Shown here in pieces: positions 35,694 to 44,069 of a DNA stretch of 64,000 bases. The stretch comes from Verrucomicrobiota bacterium (GTDB lineage Bacteria; Verrucomicrobiota; Verrucomicrobiia; Opitutales; Opitutaceae). Both the position numbers and the translations under genes were made by a program. The DNA is taken from NCBI GenBank assembly GCA_023399155.1, contig JAEWQP010000028.1:109418-173417 (forward strand), read 5' to 3'. The notes beneath the pieces were generated by a model. It saw nothing but the letters and a program-made list of their open reading frames with translations, ran no database searches and was not told the DNA's origin. Position 1 is the first letter of the stretch, and every line of letters begins with the position of its first letter.

Positions 35694-36923
35694 ATGGACG
35701 TCGTGGAGCGCGCGGCTCAACCTCGGCGCGTGTCGTCTCCCAGCCATGCCGCCATCTCCTTTGCGCCGCCGCAGCACGGTCGCGTGGACATACTCGTGAT
35801 CGCGGGGGAGCACTCCGGCGACGAGCAGGCGGCGCGGATGGTGTCGGCGCTGCTCGAGCGCGATCCACACCTGCGCGTGGCGGCCATCGGCGGCAGGCGG
35901 CTCGAGACGGTCGGCGCGCAGCTGCTTTTCGACCTGACAGCCTCCTCAGTAGTCGGGCTGGTCGAGGTGGTCCGCCACTTCGCCTTCTTCAAGCGGGTGT
36001 TCGGTGAAACGATGCGGTGGATACGCGTGCATCGTCCGCGGATGATCTGCCTGGTCGACTATCCCGGCTTCAACCTCCGGCTCGCCCGCGCGCTCGCGGA
36101 CGGGAAGCTCTCGATGAAGGCCGGAGGCCCGATTCGCGTCGTCTACTACATCAGTCCGCAGATCTGGGCCTGGAAGGCGAGGCGCCGGTTTGCCATGCAG
36201 CAGTGGCTCGATTCGCTCGCCGTCATCTTTCCCTTCGAGGTGAAGTATTTTGCGGATACGCAGCTCGCCGTGAACTTCGTCGGACATCCGTTCGTGAGCG
36301 AAGGCTTCGTATCCCCGCTCGCCTACACGCGCGAGGGCCCGGTGCTTCTGCTTGCCGGCAGTCGACGCGCGGCGGTGAGCCGCATCGCGCCGGTGCTGCT
36401 CGAGGGATTCACCGCCTACCTGCGTCAGTCGCCCGAGGCCCGTGCGGTCATGATCCACCCCAACGACGCGATCCGCCGGCTGCTCGAGGCGGAACTCGCG
36501 CGCCGTCCCGGATTGCAGGGGAGCGTGCGCCTCCAGGCGAATGACGCCGCCGTCGCCGCCTCTGCCGTGCTCACAAGCTCCGGCACGATGTCGCTGGTTT
36601 GCGCGCTTGCCGGCATTCCCGGCGCTATTGCCTACCGCGCCAATCCGCTCACCTACCGCATGGGGCGAATCCTGGTGAAGATTCCATACCTGGGAATCGC
36701 GAACATCCTGCTCGATCAGCCGATGTATCCGGAGTTCATCCAGCATGCGGCGACGCCGGCGGCGCTGGCCGCCGAACTGGTCGATTGCCGGGAAAACCCT
36801 GAGCGCGTCGAGCGTACCCACCGGCTCGCGGAAGACCTCCGGCATCTCCTCACGCGGCCCCGCGAAAGCGACGCGGCCCACTGGCTCGCGGCGGAGCTCG
36901 AGAAAGTCAGACCTGAGGAGTAG
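35694..36923 (+). CDS. lpxB: Lipid-A-disaccharide synthase
   Basis: LpxB condenses UDP-2,3-diacylglucosamine with lipid X, a cytoplasmic membrane-surface step of lipid A synthesis. The conserved sequence begins at VDILVIAGEHSGDEQAARM; the frame opens at 35550 and the start is unsure among ATG 35694 and a GTG at 35784. Further motifs are SSVVGLVEVVRH, CLVDYPGFNLRLA, YYISPQIWAWKARR, NFVGHPFV and TSSGTMSLVCALAGIPGAIAYRANPLTY. About 409 residues from 35694. It is convergent with the amidase, 169 bases between stops. Confidence 0.94.
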   Translation: MDVVERAAQPRRVSSPSHAAISFAPPQHGRVDILVIAGEHSGDEQAARMVSALLERDPHLRVAAIGGRRLETVGAQLLFDLTASSVVGLVEVVRHFAFFKRVFGETMRWIRVHRPRMICLVDYPGFNLRLARALADGKLSMKAGGPIRVVYYISPQIWAWKARRRFAMQQWLDSLAVIFPFEVKYFADTQLAVNFVGHPFVSEGFVSPLAYTREGPVLLLAGSRRAAVSRIAPVLLEGFTAYLRQSPEARAVMIHPNDAIRRLLEAELARRPGLQGSVRLQANDAAVAASAVLTSSGTMSLVCALAGIPGAIAYRANPLTYRMGRILVKIPYLGIANILLDQPMYPEFIQHAATPAALAAELVDCRENPERVERTHRLAEDLRHLLTRPRESDAAHWLAAELEKVRPEE

Positions 36924-37092
36924 GCTCGCTCCAGGCGCGATCCTGCGAGGCAGCGTCGCGGCGAAACTTCAGACGAGCAGCTGAAAGGCTGATGCCTCGA
37001 GGCGATCCGCGCAAACCGGGACGGCTGCGACGCTCCCGACGAGGGCCGCGTCGGCCTTGCATGGAACGCGGCTGAAGCGGATTCTCCCGACG

Positions 37093-38391
37093 CTACCGGG
37101 CGATCATGCCGTCCTGGATCAGGCCCAGCGCGGTGTGCGGCTCCGGCGTGATCACCTGCAGCCCGCCGAACGCGCCGTCCGGCAGGTGGACGGGAACGGC
37201 CAGCGCCGGGAGGGCGGCGTGGCTGCACGGCGCCGTGAGTTGCAGGATGCGACGGCGCGCCTCTTCCGTGCAGTGCTCCTTGGCGAGGGCGGGAAACGGC
37301 GAGGAGGGCAACACCAGGCCGCTGAAGCGGGCGAAGATGTCGTCAAACACACGCTGTATGCGTTCCCTGGTTACAAATGCAGCATCCACCTCCGCCTGCG
37401 TCCGCTTGCGTCCGCGGTCGAGCCGGTTCCATACCGCGGGATCGTAGCGGTCGCGGCAGGTGTCGACCCACGCGGCGTGCACGCCAGCCGCCTCGGCACC
37501 CTGGATGGCGGTGAAGGCTGCGCCAGCCTCGGACGTGACGGCGAGGAAGGCGCGGAGGAGATCGTCGGGAAGGGGCTCCGCGATCTCCCGCGCAGCCGCA
37601 TCGAGATGCGCCGCGAGGTCGGGATCCACCTCCGAAGGCAGAAGCAGCGCGGGAATGCGTGCGAGCGGCTTCGACGCGCTCGTGGGCACGGGGCCTTCGT
37701 AGAGGGCGCGGGTCGCCTGTACCAGGTCGTGGTGACTGGTTGTGAACCAGCCGGCGGTGTCGAAGGTGGGCGCGAGCGGAAAACAGTGCTCCATGAACCC
37801 GGAGCGCGGTTTACCGCGATGTCCCCAGACCCCGCAGAAGGCCGCCGGGACGCGGATGGATCCGCCTGTGTCGGTGCCGATCCCGAGGGGCACCAGGCCG
37901 CCGGCGACACACGCGACCGAGCCGCTGCTCGATCCACCGGAGAGTCTGCCCGGGAGCCTGGGATTCGGGCAGTCTCCAAAATGTGGATTCTCGCCGGTGA
38001 TCCCGAAGGCGAACTCGTGCAGATGCGTGATCCCGGCCAGCACGGCTCCGAGCTGACGCAGGCGCACCACGATCGGTGCATCGACCGTTTCGGCGTCCCG
38101 CACCTCGGCCAGAAATGTCGACCCGGCGCCGACACGGCGACCTTCGACGGAGAAGAGATCCTTCAGGACATAGGGAACACCGGCCAGCGGTCCGCCCTGG
38201 CGGACCGCTGCCGCGAAGGAGTGGGCCAGCGTCCCCTCATCCGGGACGAAGGCGAAGATCGCGCGTCGCTCCGCGGCGCTGAGCGCGGCCACGCGCTCGT
38301 GGAATGTGCGGGCGGCCGCGGCGGGGTCGCGTGCTGCGAGCTCGCGCCAGAAGGCAAGGGTGTTGGGTGAACGGATGAAGGCAAAAGACAT
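37093..38391 (-). CDS. Amidase signature family enzyme
   Basis: A 432-residue protein starting MSFAFIRSPNTLAFW at 38391. The Ser-cisSer-Lys triad is present: lysine in GVPYVLKDLFSVEG, cis-serine and nucleophile in the amidase signature SGGSSSGS and GIGTDTGGSIRVPAAFCG. GatA-like folds hydrolyse amides from small acyl amides to allophanate. The C-terminal sequence (PALAVPVHLPDGAFGGLQVI) is typical of stand-alone amidases rather than GatA. No GatB/C lies nearby. It is 239 bases downstream of the Dus gene, same strand. Confidence 0.9.
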   Translation of the reverse strand: MSFAFIRSPNTLAFWRELAARDPAAAARTFHERVAALSAAERRAIFAFVPDEGTLAHSFAAAVRQGGPLAGVPYVLKDLFSVEGRRVGAGSTFLAEVRDAETVDAPIVVRLRQLGAVLAGITHLHEFAFGITGENPHFGDCPNPRLPGRLSGGSSSGSVACVAGGLVPLGIGTDTGGSIRVPAAFCGVWGHRGKPRSGFMEHCFPLAPTFDTAGWFTTSHHDLVQATRALYEGPVPTSASKPLARIPALLLPSEVDPDLAAHLDAAAREIAEPLPDDLLRAFLAVTSEAGAAFTAIQGAEAAGVHAAWVDTCRDRYDPAVWNRLDRGRKRTQAEVDAAFVTRERIQRVFDDIFARFSGLVLPSSPFPALAKEHCTEEARRRILQLTAPCSHAALPALAVPVHLPDGAFGGLQVITPEPHTALGLIQDGMIAR

Positions 38392-38630
38392 GGCTTTTGC
38401 GCATGAGTATGGACTCGTTTTGCGCTGCTGCCATGCGGAAGCGCGAAGGGTTCCGCGCAGGTAGGGCATGGCCGTAAAGAGGCGCACGAGTTGCCGGAGG
38501 AGATGAACTGGGCGAGAGAGGCCGACATCCAGCGTGTGTTATCGGCACCCCGTTGCGGCCAACACCGTCTGTCGTCCCCTGCGCGGCGCGAGGCGGAAGG
38601 GCCGCGTTTGGAGAACGCTGCCCTTGTGCG

Positions 38631-39725
38631 CTAGGCGGTGACCGTGTCGAGCGAACAGCCCGGATCCGAGGCGCCTTGGGGTGTCTCGCAGTTCGGACGC
38701 GCGATCACGCCGGCGAAGGGTTCCTCGGCAAACAAGGCATCCGGCTCGGCGAGCATGTGCCGGTCGCACACCGCGAACAGCTTCGCAGCGGTCGCCGCCG
38801 GTCGCATGGCCGCGAGAAAGGTGCCGGTGGCATCCATCGCCTGCCCGACGAAATTGAGATACTTCTTCATCTTTCCGACGCGCGCGTGTTCGGGGATCCC
38901 GGGCGTCTCGGTGACCTGCCAGAGACGATCGACGTAGGCGCGCACTTCGCGCAGGCACACCGGCGTGACGCGTTGTCCCGCGAGCTTCTCGCGCACCTGG
39001 CGGAAGATCCAGGGATTGCGAATGGCCGAACGACCGATCATCACGCCGGCGCAGCGCGTGGCGTTGAGGACGGTGGCCGCCTTCGCCGCCGAGGTGATGT
39101 TGCCGTTTGCGAGCACAGGGCAACGCACGCGCTCGGCCGCGCGCGCGATGAACTCATAGTGGACTTCCGAGCGATAGAGTTCCTTCACCGTCCGGCCGTG
39201 AAGGCTGAGCAGGTCGACCTGGTGCTTGTCCAGGAGGTCGAGCAGCGCCTCGAAGCTGCGCGTATCCTCAAAACCAATGCGGGTCTTGACCGTGAACGGC
39301 CTGGTTGTGACAGCCTCGCGCAGCGTCCCGAGGATCGCATCGACCCTGGGCAGGTCGCGCAGCAGTCCGCCGCCGACGTTCTTCTTGTACACCTTGGGCG
39401 CCGGGCAGCCCATGTTCAGGTCGATTGCCGCGACAGGATGCTTGAGGAGCTCGGTGGCCGCCCGTCGAAGCGCGGGGAGGTTTTCGCCGATCAGCTGCGC
39501 GAATACGGGCCGACCGGTGGGGTTGTCCGTGATCGAGCGCAGGATGTGTTTCTCGAGCCGCGAGGTTTCCGTGACCCGGAAATATTCGGTGAAGAACCAG
39601 TCCGGGGCGCCGCATTCCGCGATCGCCGTCATGAACGGCAGATCGGTGACGTCCTGCATCGGCGCAAGCGCGGTCGGCGGAAGGCCGGGCAGGAGGGTGG
39701 CGGGAAGATGGGCGAGGGAGGGCAT
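38631..39725 (-). CDS. dus: tRNA-dihydrouridine synthase
   Basis: Dus reduces uridine to dihydrouridine in the tRNA D-loop using FMN and NADPH. The 364-residue protein begins with the FMN barrel PTALAPMQDVTDLPFM. It has the family pattern IDLNMGCPAPKVYKKNVGGGLL with the catalytic cysteine, VKTRIGFED, LSLHGRTVKELYRSEVHYEF and ANGNITSAAKAATVL. Subfamily (A, B or C) is not certain. The start codon lies 7-14 bases from the end of a large heptad element. Confidence 0.93.
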   Translation of the reverse strand: MPSLAHLPATLLPGLPPTALAPMQDVTDLPFMTAIAECGAPDWFFTEYFRVTETSRLEKHILRSITDNPTGRPVFAQLIGENLPALRRAATELLKHPVAAIDLNMGCPAPKVYKKNVGGGLLRDLPRVDAILGTLREAVTTRPFTVKTRIGFEDTRSFEALLDLLDKHQVDLLSLHGRTVKELYRSEVHYEFIARAAERVRCPVLANGNITSAAKAATVLNATRCAGVMIGRSAIRNPWIFRQVREKLAGQRVTPVCLREVRAYVDRLWQVTETPGIPEHARVGKMKKYLNFVGQAMDATGTFLAAMRPAATAAKLFAVCDRHMLAEPDALFAEEPFAGVIARPNCETPQGASDPGCSLDTVTA

Positions 39726-39739
39726 GGCAAGGGAGCGGA

Positions 39740-40025
39740 AAGCGATAGGCAGTAAGCGATAAGCAGTAAGCGGTAAGCGATATTGCGGGAAGTGCTACAG
39801 CGGCTTCAGAAATGTCGTAGCCGTTTCAGACGGGCGAAACCAGTTCGGACGCCTCGTCGATCCATCATCCTGCGCGGTTACGACTTATCTGAAACGGCTC
39901 TCGCCGCGCGGTGCAGAGCTGAAGGCTGTCATCGACTCACGCAAGCTCGCGCGCGTTCCGGCCCGTCGGCCACCAATCGAGCTGGCAGCTATTCGCTTAA
40001 CGCTTATCGCCTATAGCTTACCGCT
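39740..40025. repeat. Large inverted heptad (AAGCGAT / TATCGCT) element
   Basis: The left arm, 39740-39781, is six 7-base units (AAGCGAT, AGGCAGT, AAGCGAT, AAGCAGT, AAGCGGT, AAGCGAT). The right arm, 39984-40025, is six inverse units (GGCAGCT, ATTCGCT, TAACGCT, TATCGCC, TATAGCT, TACCGCT). The 202-base core contains another perfect 12-base inverted pair, AGCCGTTTCAGA at 39819-39830 and its complement at 39888-39899. It fills the 305-base gap between the Dus start and the nuclease stop, ending five bases before the latter. No gene is seen inside. Confidence 0.8.
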
Positions 40026-40030
40026 CCTCG

Positions 40031-40507
40031 TCACGTTTCCTCCTCCTCCTCGCCGCTGGATTCCTCGTTCTGCTGTTTGAGGACGCGCTCGAGGATTTCG
40101 GTCATGTCCTCGGTGCCGTCATAGACGTGCTTGGAAACCAGGATCGGGCGCTTGAGCTGCAGCGCGAGGGCGATGGAGTCGCTGGGCCGGGCGTCGATCT
40201 CGATCAGCTTCTTGCCGAGCTCATTCTCCATCTTCAGGATGATGCGCGCGAAAAATGTGCTTTCGCTCACGTCGTTGATCACGATGCGTTCGAGAGTCAC
40301 GCCGAGGCCGAGGAAGACATTGCACATCAGGTCGTGGGTGAGGGGGCGGTCGCGCTTCACACCGTGCAGGCTCATGGAGATCGCGTTTCCCACGCCCGAG
40401 TCGACGTAGATGACGAAGTTTTTCTCGTCGTCGCCGAGAAAGACTGCGCATCCCGTGCCGGTCGGCATGACGCCTTTGACACTGACCTCCACCACCTCGT
40501 TCTTCAT
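40031..40507 (-). CDS. Bifunctional nuclease family protein (BFN domain, DUF151)
   Basis: A 158-residue protein starting MKNEVVEVSVKGVMPTG at 40507. The upstream part of the open frame to 40702 is built from repeat heptads (it reads as a string of GIHHSAF-like peptides) and is not coding. The BFN/DUF151 domain is clear: VFLGDDEKNFVIYVDSGVGNAI, RPLTHDLMCNVFLGLGVTLERIVINDV and IDARPSDSIALALQLKRPILV. Plant members have RNase and DNase activity; the bacterial role is unsettled. A C-terminal acidic tail (ESSGEEEEE) follows. Confidence 0.88.
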   Translation of the reverse strand: MKNEVVEVSVKGVMPTGTGCAVFLGDDEKNFVIYVDSGVGNAISMSLHGVKRDRPLTHDLMCNVFLGLGVTLERIVINDVSESTFFARIILKMENELGKKLIEIDARPSDSIALALQLKRPILVSKHVYDGTEDMTEILERVLKQQNEESSGEEEEET

Positions 40508-40566
40508 GCGCGAAACAATGTCGGGGTTCCAAGGACCCGCAAGCGGGGAGTAGGAGGGCGGGAGGT

Positions 40567-40641
40567 GAATGCCGAATGGTGAATGGTGAATGCCGAATGC
40601 CGAATGGTGAATGCCGAATGGCAATGGCGAATGGCGAATGA
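40567..40641. repeat. Single-orientation heptad array (GAATGCC / GAATGGT)
   Basis: About ten 7-base units, GAATGCC, GAATGGT, GAATGGT, GAATGCC, GAATGCC, GAATGGT, GAATGCC, GAATGGC and two more after a one-base slip. It lies between the nuclease start and the histidine-kinase stop. No inverse arm is seen nearby, so it may be a half element. It explains the odd N-terminal extension of the nuclease reading frame. Confidence 0.75.
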
Positions 40642-40698
40642 GACGCGCTGCGGCGGACGAAGGGGCGCCGATGCGTTGCGCGACCGCGGCCGGGCCGC

Positions 40699-42972
40699 TC
40701 ATCCGAGGCTCGCGGAATCCAGCGATTGACCGCGCTGCGGCGAGGTCTTTCCCCGTTCAAGCGCCTGCTGTACGGCCTCGAGCAGGCGCTGCTTGGAGAC
40801 TGGCTTGATCAGGTGAACTTGAAAGCCCGCGGCGCGGCTCTGGTTGAGGTCGCTCTCCATGCCGTAACCGCTCATGCAGATGGCTGGAATCTCGCCGCCG
40901 GGCACGTCGCGCACGGCCCGGATGACATCGAGACCGGTCCCATCGGGCAGGCCGAGATCGGATATCAGGAGATCGAAGCGGCCGTTGCGCCAGTTGTCGA
41001 TCGCCGGGGCCACCGCCGGAGCATGGACGACCGAGAAACCGGCGCGGCGAAGGACCCGGCCGATCGCGGCCGCCGTGTCGCCATGGTCCTCGACGAGAAG
41101 GATGTTGCCGCTGGTTTGGCCGGGATTGAGGGTCTGGATGCCCGGGAATTCATGGCCGTCGATGGCGCGGCCCGCGAACGGCCGGTCCGGCGCGAGAGGC
41201 AACTCCACCGTGAATGTCGCTCCGCGGCCGGCGCCCTCCGAGCGCGCGCGCAGCGAGCCGTCGTGCAGTTCCGTGATCGCACGCGCGATGCTCAGGCCCA
41301 GGCCGAGTCCGCCCGATTCCCCCCCGCGCGTGCGTGCGCCAGCCGCCTGCTCGAAGGGCTGGAAGATCCGCTCGATGTCCTCGGCCGCGATTCCCGGGCC
41401 GCTGTCCGTGACCTCGACGATCAGGCGATCCGGGGCCCCCGCCGTGCCATCCCCGCCGTGCCCTTGTCCGTCCCGATGCGTCATGGAAGCGCGAATACGG
41501 ATGGTCCCGCCCCGCGGGCTGAACTTCGTGCTGTTCTTGAGCAGGTTCCAGAATACCTGCTGCAGGCGGGCCGCGTCGCCTACGATCCGGCACTGTTCGG
41601 GCACCTCGATCTCGGTCACGAGGGTCTGCTCCCTGGCCGCCAGGTCGGCGGCGACGACGGCGGCGGTCTCACGCAGCAGCGTGTGCACGCGGATCGGCTG
41701 GTGGTTGAGGTCCATCTTGCCCCGCGCGATGCGCGTGAGGTCGAGCAGATCGTCGATGAGACGGCTCTGGACCGCGACGTTGCGGCGGACCATCTCGAGC
41801 TGGGAGCGCGCCTCGGCGGGGAGCGAGCCGTCCTCTGCGAGTTCCTCCACGGCGACGAGCACCGGGGAGAGCGGCGTGCGCAACTCGTGGGAGAGAGTGG
41901 CGAGAAACTCGTCCTTGGCGCGGTTCGCCGACTCGACGGCGAGGGCGCGGTCGCGCAGCGCGCTCTGCGCACGGACGCTTTCCAGGATCAACCCACACTG
42001 CGCCGCCGACCATTCGAGCAGGCGGAACTGGTCCTGGGTCCAATGACCGGGCTGGCGACTGCAGACCATCAGGACACCAGCGCGGGTCCCGCCGATGGTC
42101 ACGAGCGCCGCGAGGACGGAACGAATGCCGTCACGTTCGCTGAAAGGTGAAGCGAGATCCGGACGGCTGTGCAGATCGTCGACGTAGGCGGTCCGACCGT
42201 GCTCGAGCACGACGGCCGCGATCGAACCGGCTCGCGACCAGTGCGCGGGAATGAACCGATCACCGGAGAGGGATACCTGGGCGCGCACGGCCATGCCGTC
42301 GTGCTCGGATTCGGCGAGTGCGACCAGCTCCGCGGGCGCTCCGATGGCGCCGAGGACCCGCTGGCACACCGGACCCAGCCTGTCCGGCCCGCCCCGCCCG
42401 TGCCGTGCACACTCGACCACGGACTGGAGAACCGCCTCACGCGTCTGAAGGCGCTCGTTGGCATCGACCAGCTCCTCGTTCTGCCGCTGCAGTTCCTCGC
42501 CCTGTGATTCGATCTCCTCGTTCTGCTGCGCGAGTTCCTCGCTCTGCGCCTTGATCTCCTCATTTTGCTGGGCGAGTTCCTCGGCCTGCGCCTCAAGCTC
42601 GGAGTTCTGCCGCTGGATGGCTTCGGCGCGCGCATCCAGCGCATCGCGCAGGCGCAGAATCAACTCGATCACGACCGCGCCGGCGATGATGTTGAAAAGC
42701 GTCATCCCGAGGATGACGTGCGCGCCCTCGGCCTCGCGCGCCGCTGCCGGAAGAATCCACTGGTACTTGATTCCGGTCATGGCGAGGAAGGCGACGACCA
42801 TCGCCACGAGCTGCCAGCGGCGACGTGTCCACACGCACACGAGCAGCGGCAGGACATAGGTGAGCGGCACCTGATGCTCCCCGAAGATCGCCATGCGAAC
42901 GAGGGCCCACAGGGCCACGAGGATCGCGACGCACAGCGTGCTGAGCCAGAGTGAAGGACGCAGGCGGGTCAT
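40699..42972 (-). CDS. Hybrid sensor histidine kinase with C-terminal receiver
   Basis: A 757-residue protein. Residues 1-115 hold about four membrane helices. A coiled coil of repeated Gln-Asn-Glu-Glu units (AEELAQQNEEIKAQSEEL) follows at about 125-180. A GAF-like sensor domain comes next, then the dimerisation domain with the phosphorylated histidine in ATLSHELRTPLSPVL. The ATPase has N-box FWNLLKNSTKF, DSGPGI, and GLGLGLSIAR. The C-terminal receiver has acceptor aspartate in DLLISDLGLPDGTG and lysine in LIKPVS. Phosphorelay to an unseen partner is likely. Its start overlaps the stop of the CheR-like gene by 4 bases. Confidence 0.95.
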   Translation of the reverse strand: MTRLRPSLWLSTLCVAILVALWALVRMAIFGEHQVPLTYVLPLLVCVWTRRRWQLVAMVVAFLAMTGIKYQWILPAAAREAEGAHVILGMTLFNIIAGAVVIELILRLRDALDARAEAIQRQNSELEAQAEELAQQNEEIKAQSEELAQQNEEIESQGEELQRQNEELVDANERLQTREAVLQSVVECARHGRGGPDRLGPVCQRVLGAIGAPAELVALAESEHDGMAVRAQVSLSGDRFIPAHWSRAGSIAAVVLEHGRTAYVDDLHSRPDLASPFSERDGIRSVLAALVTIGGTRAGVLMVCSRQPGHWTQDQFRLLEWSAAQCGLILESVRAQSALRDRALAVESANRAKDEFLATLSHELRTPLSPVLVAVEELAEDGSLPAEARSQLEMVRRNVAVQSRLIDDLLDLTRIARGKMDLNHQPIRVHTLLRETAAVVAADLAAREQTLVTEIEVPEQCRIVGDAARLQQVFWNLLKNSTKFSPRGGTIRIRASMTHRDGQGHGGDGTAGAPDRLIVEVTDSGPGIAAEDIERIFQPFEQAAGARTRGGESGGLGLGLSIARAITELHDGSLRARSEGAGRGATFTVELPLAPDRPFAGRAIDGHEFPGIQTLNPGQTSGNILLVEDHGDTAAAIGRVLRRAGFSVVHAPAVAPAIDNWRNGRFDLLISDLGLPDGTGLDVIRAVRDVPGGEIPAICMSGYGMESDLNQSRAAGFQVHLIKPVSKQRLLEAVQQALERGKTSPQRGQSLDSASLG

Positions 42973-43838
42973 GGTGAGTAGGTAGACTTTCGATACACGC
43001 AGGGTGCGACGCGCGACCAGCCGAGCTCGCGCGGCGGGTGGTCGGCCTTCCCGGCGATGAGAAATCCACCCGGGCGCAATTCGCCGTCCAGGGCGCGCCA
43101 GAGGGATTCACCGGCGGCTGCCTCGAGGTAGATCGACATGTTGCGCCATAGGATCAGGTCCCACGGACCCCGAGCGGGGGCGGTGAACAGGTCGTGGACC
43201 TGCCAGCGGATCGCCTGGCGCAATTCCGGGACGATCCGCACGAGAGGACCTCCATCGGAGAAATACTTGCGGTGCGTGGCATGGACGAACCGGAGCGCGT
43301 CAGTCGCGTAGAGCCCAGCCGCGGCCCGTTGGATCGCCGTCGGGCGGCAGTCGGTCCCCAGGAGTTCGCAGCGGCTGAGGCCGTCGGCATCGGCCACGAG
43401 CATGGCGACCGAGTAGAGTTCCGGGCCGTCGGAGCAGGCTGCGCTCCAGATCCGCACAGGCTGCCCCGTTGCGAGGAGTTCCGGCAGGACCTGGCTGCGG
43501 ACCGCATCAAACACCGAGGTATCCCGGAAAAACTGCGTCACGCCGAGCAGCACCGAGTCGAGCGCGACGGGCAGGAGCTCCGGGCGCGCTTCCAGCAGGC
43601 GTCGCGCCTCGGCCGGCGTGGCTGCCCGCAACTGTCTCAGGCACGCGGACAGGCGTCGCATGAAGCAGCGTCCCCGGTAGAGCGCCGGGTCGAGGCCGGC
43701 CTCGTGCAATAGCCAGACGAGGAAGGCATCCATCGCAATCGTCTCGTTCGCGATCCTGCGCGGCCGCTGAGGCCAGTGGACGGGGGACGCGCGTCGACGC
43801 GGTGGCGGTGCGATGCCTTCGAAATACAGGTGCTCCAT
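42969..43838 (-). CDS. CheR-type methyltransferase-like protein
   Basis: A 289-residue protein starting MEHLYFEGIAPPPRR at 43838. CheR features are the N-terminal helical part (YRGRCFMRRLSACLRQL), LLGVTQFFRDTSVFD, and the SAM site region IWSAACSDGPELYSVAM. The usual IWSAGCSTGEEPYSLAM is altered at several places, including G-to-A and T-to-D. WDLILWRNMSIYLE takes the place of the common LILCRNVLIYF. Activity may thus be reduced. It is translationally coupled to the hybrid kinase (ATGA), with no receptors or CheB nearby. Such pairs signal outside chemotaxis in many bacteria. Confidence 0.88.
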   Translation of the reverse strand: MEHLYFEGIAPPPRRRASPVHWPQRPRRIANETIAMDAFLVWLLHEAGLDPALYRGRCFMRRLSACLRQLRAATPAEARRLLEARPELLPVALDSVLLGVTQFFRDTSVFDAVRSQVLPELLATGQPVRIWSAACSDGPELYSVAMLVADADGLSRCELLGTDCRPTAIQRAAAGLYATDALRFVHATHRKYFSDGGPLVRIVPELRQAIRWQVHDLFTAPARGPWDLILWRNMSIYLEAAAGESLWRALDGELRPGGFLIAGKADHPPRELGWSRVAPCVYRKSTYSP

Positions 43839-44069
43839 GGCGGCCGGCGTGGGGAGACACGCGCTCGTGCTGGGATGGTATGAGGTGAACTCGCGGCCGA
43901 CACTCGAGGATGTCAACCGAAGAGTTTCCCGCGTCGGGATGCGGGAGAGCCACCGGGGTTGTCGGGGCGTCCCGAAGCTCCGTGTAGGACGCCGGCCGGG
44001 TGCACCGGCCCACCGTGCGAGTATGCGCGGGCCGTCGACTCGGGGCCTTTCCGATGGTTTACTGCGTGC

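Noticed and set aside
35531..36007. 158-residue open frame before and inside lpxB
   Set aside because: Out of frame with lpxB, Arg/Ala-rich as expected of a GC-rich shadow frame, no recognisable sequence.
40508..40702. N-terminal extension of the bifunctional nuclease frame
   Set aside because: The extra codons come from the GAATGNN heptad array and spell repeated GIHHSAF-like peptides; the conserved domain starts at 40507.
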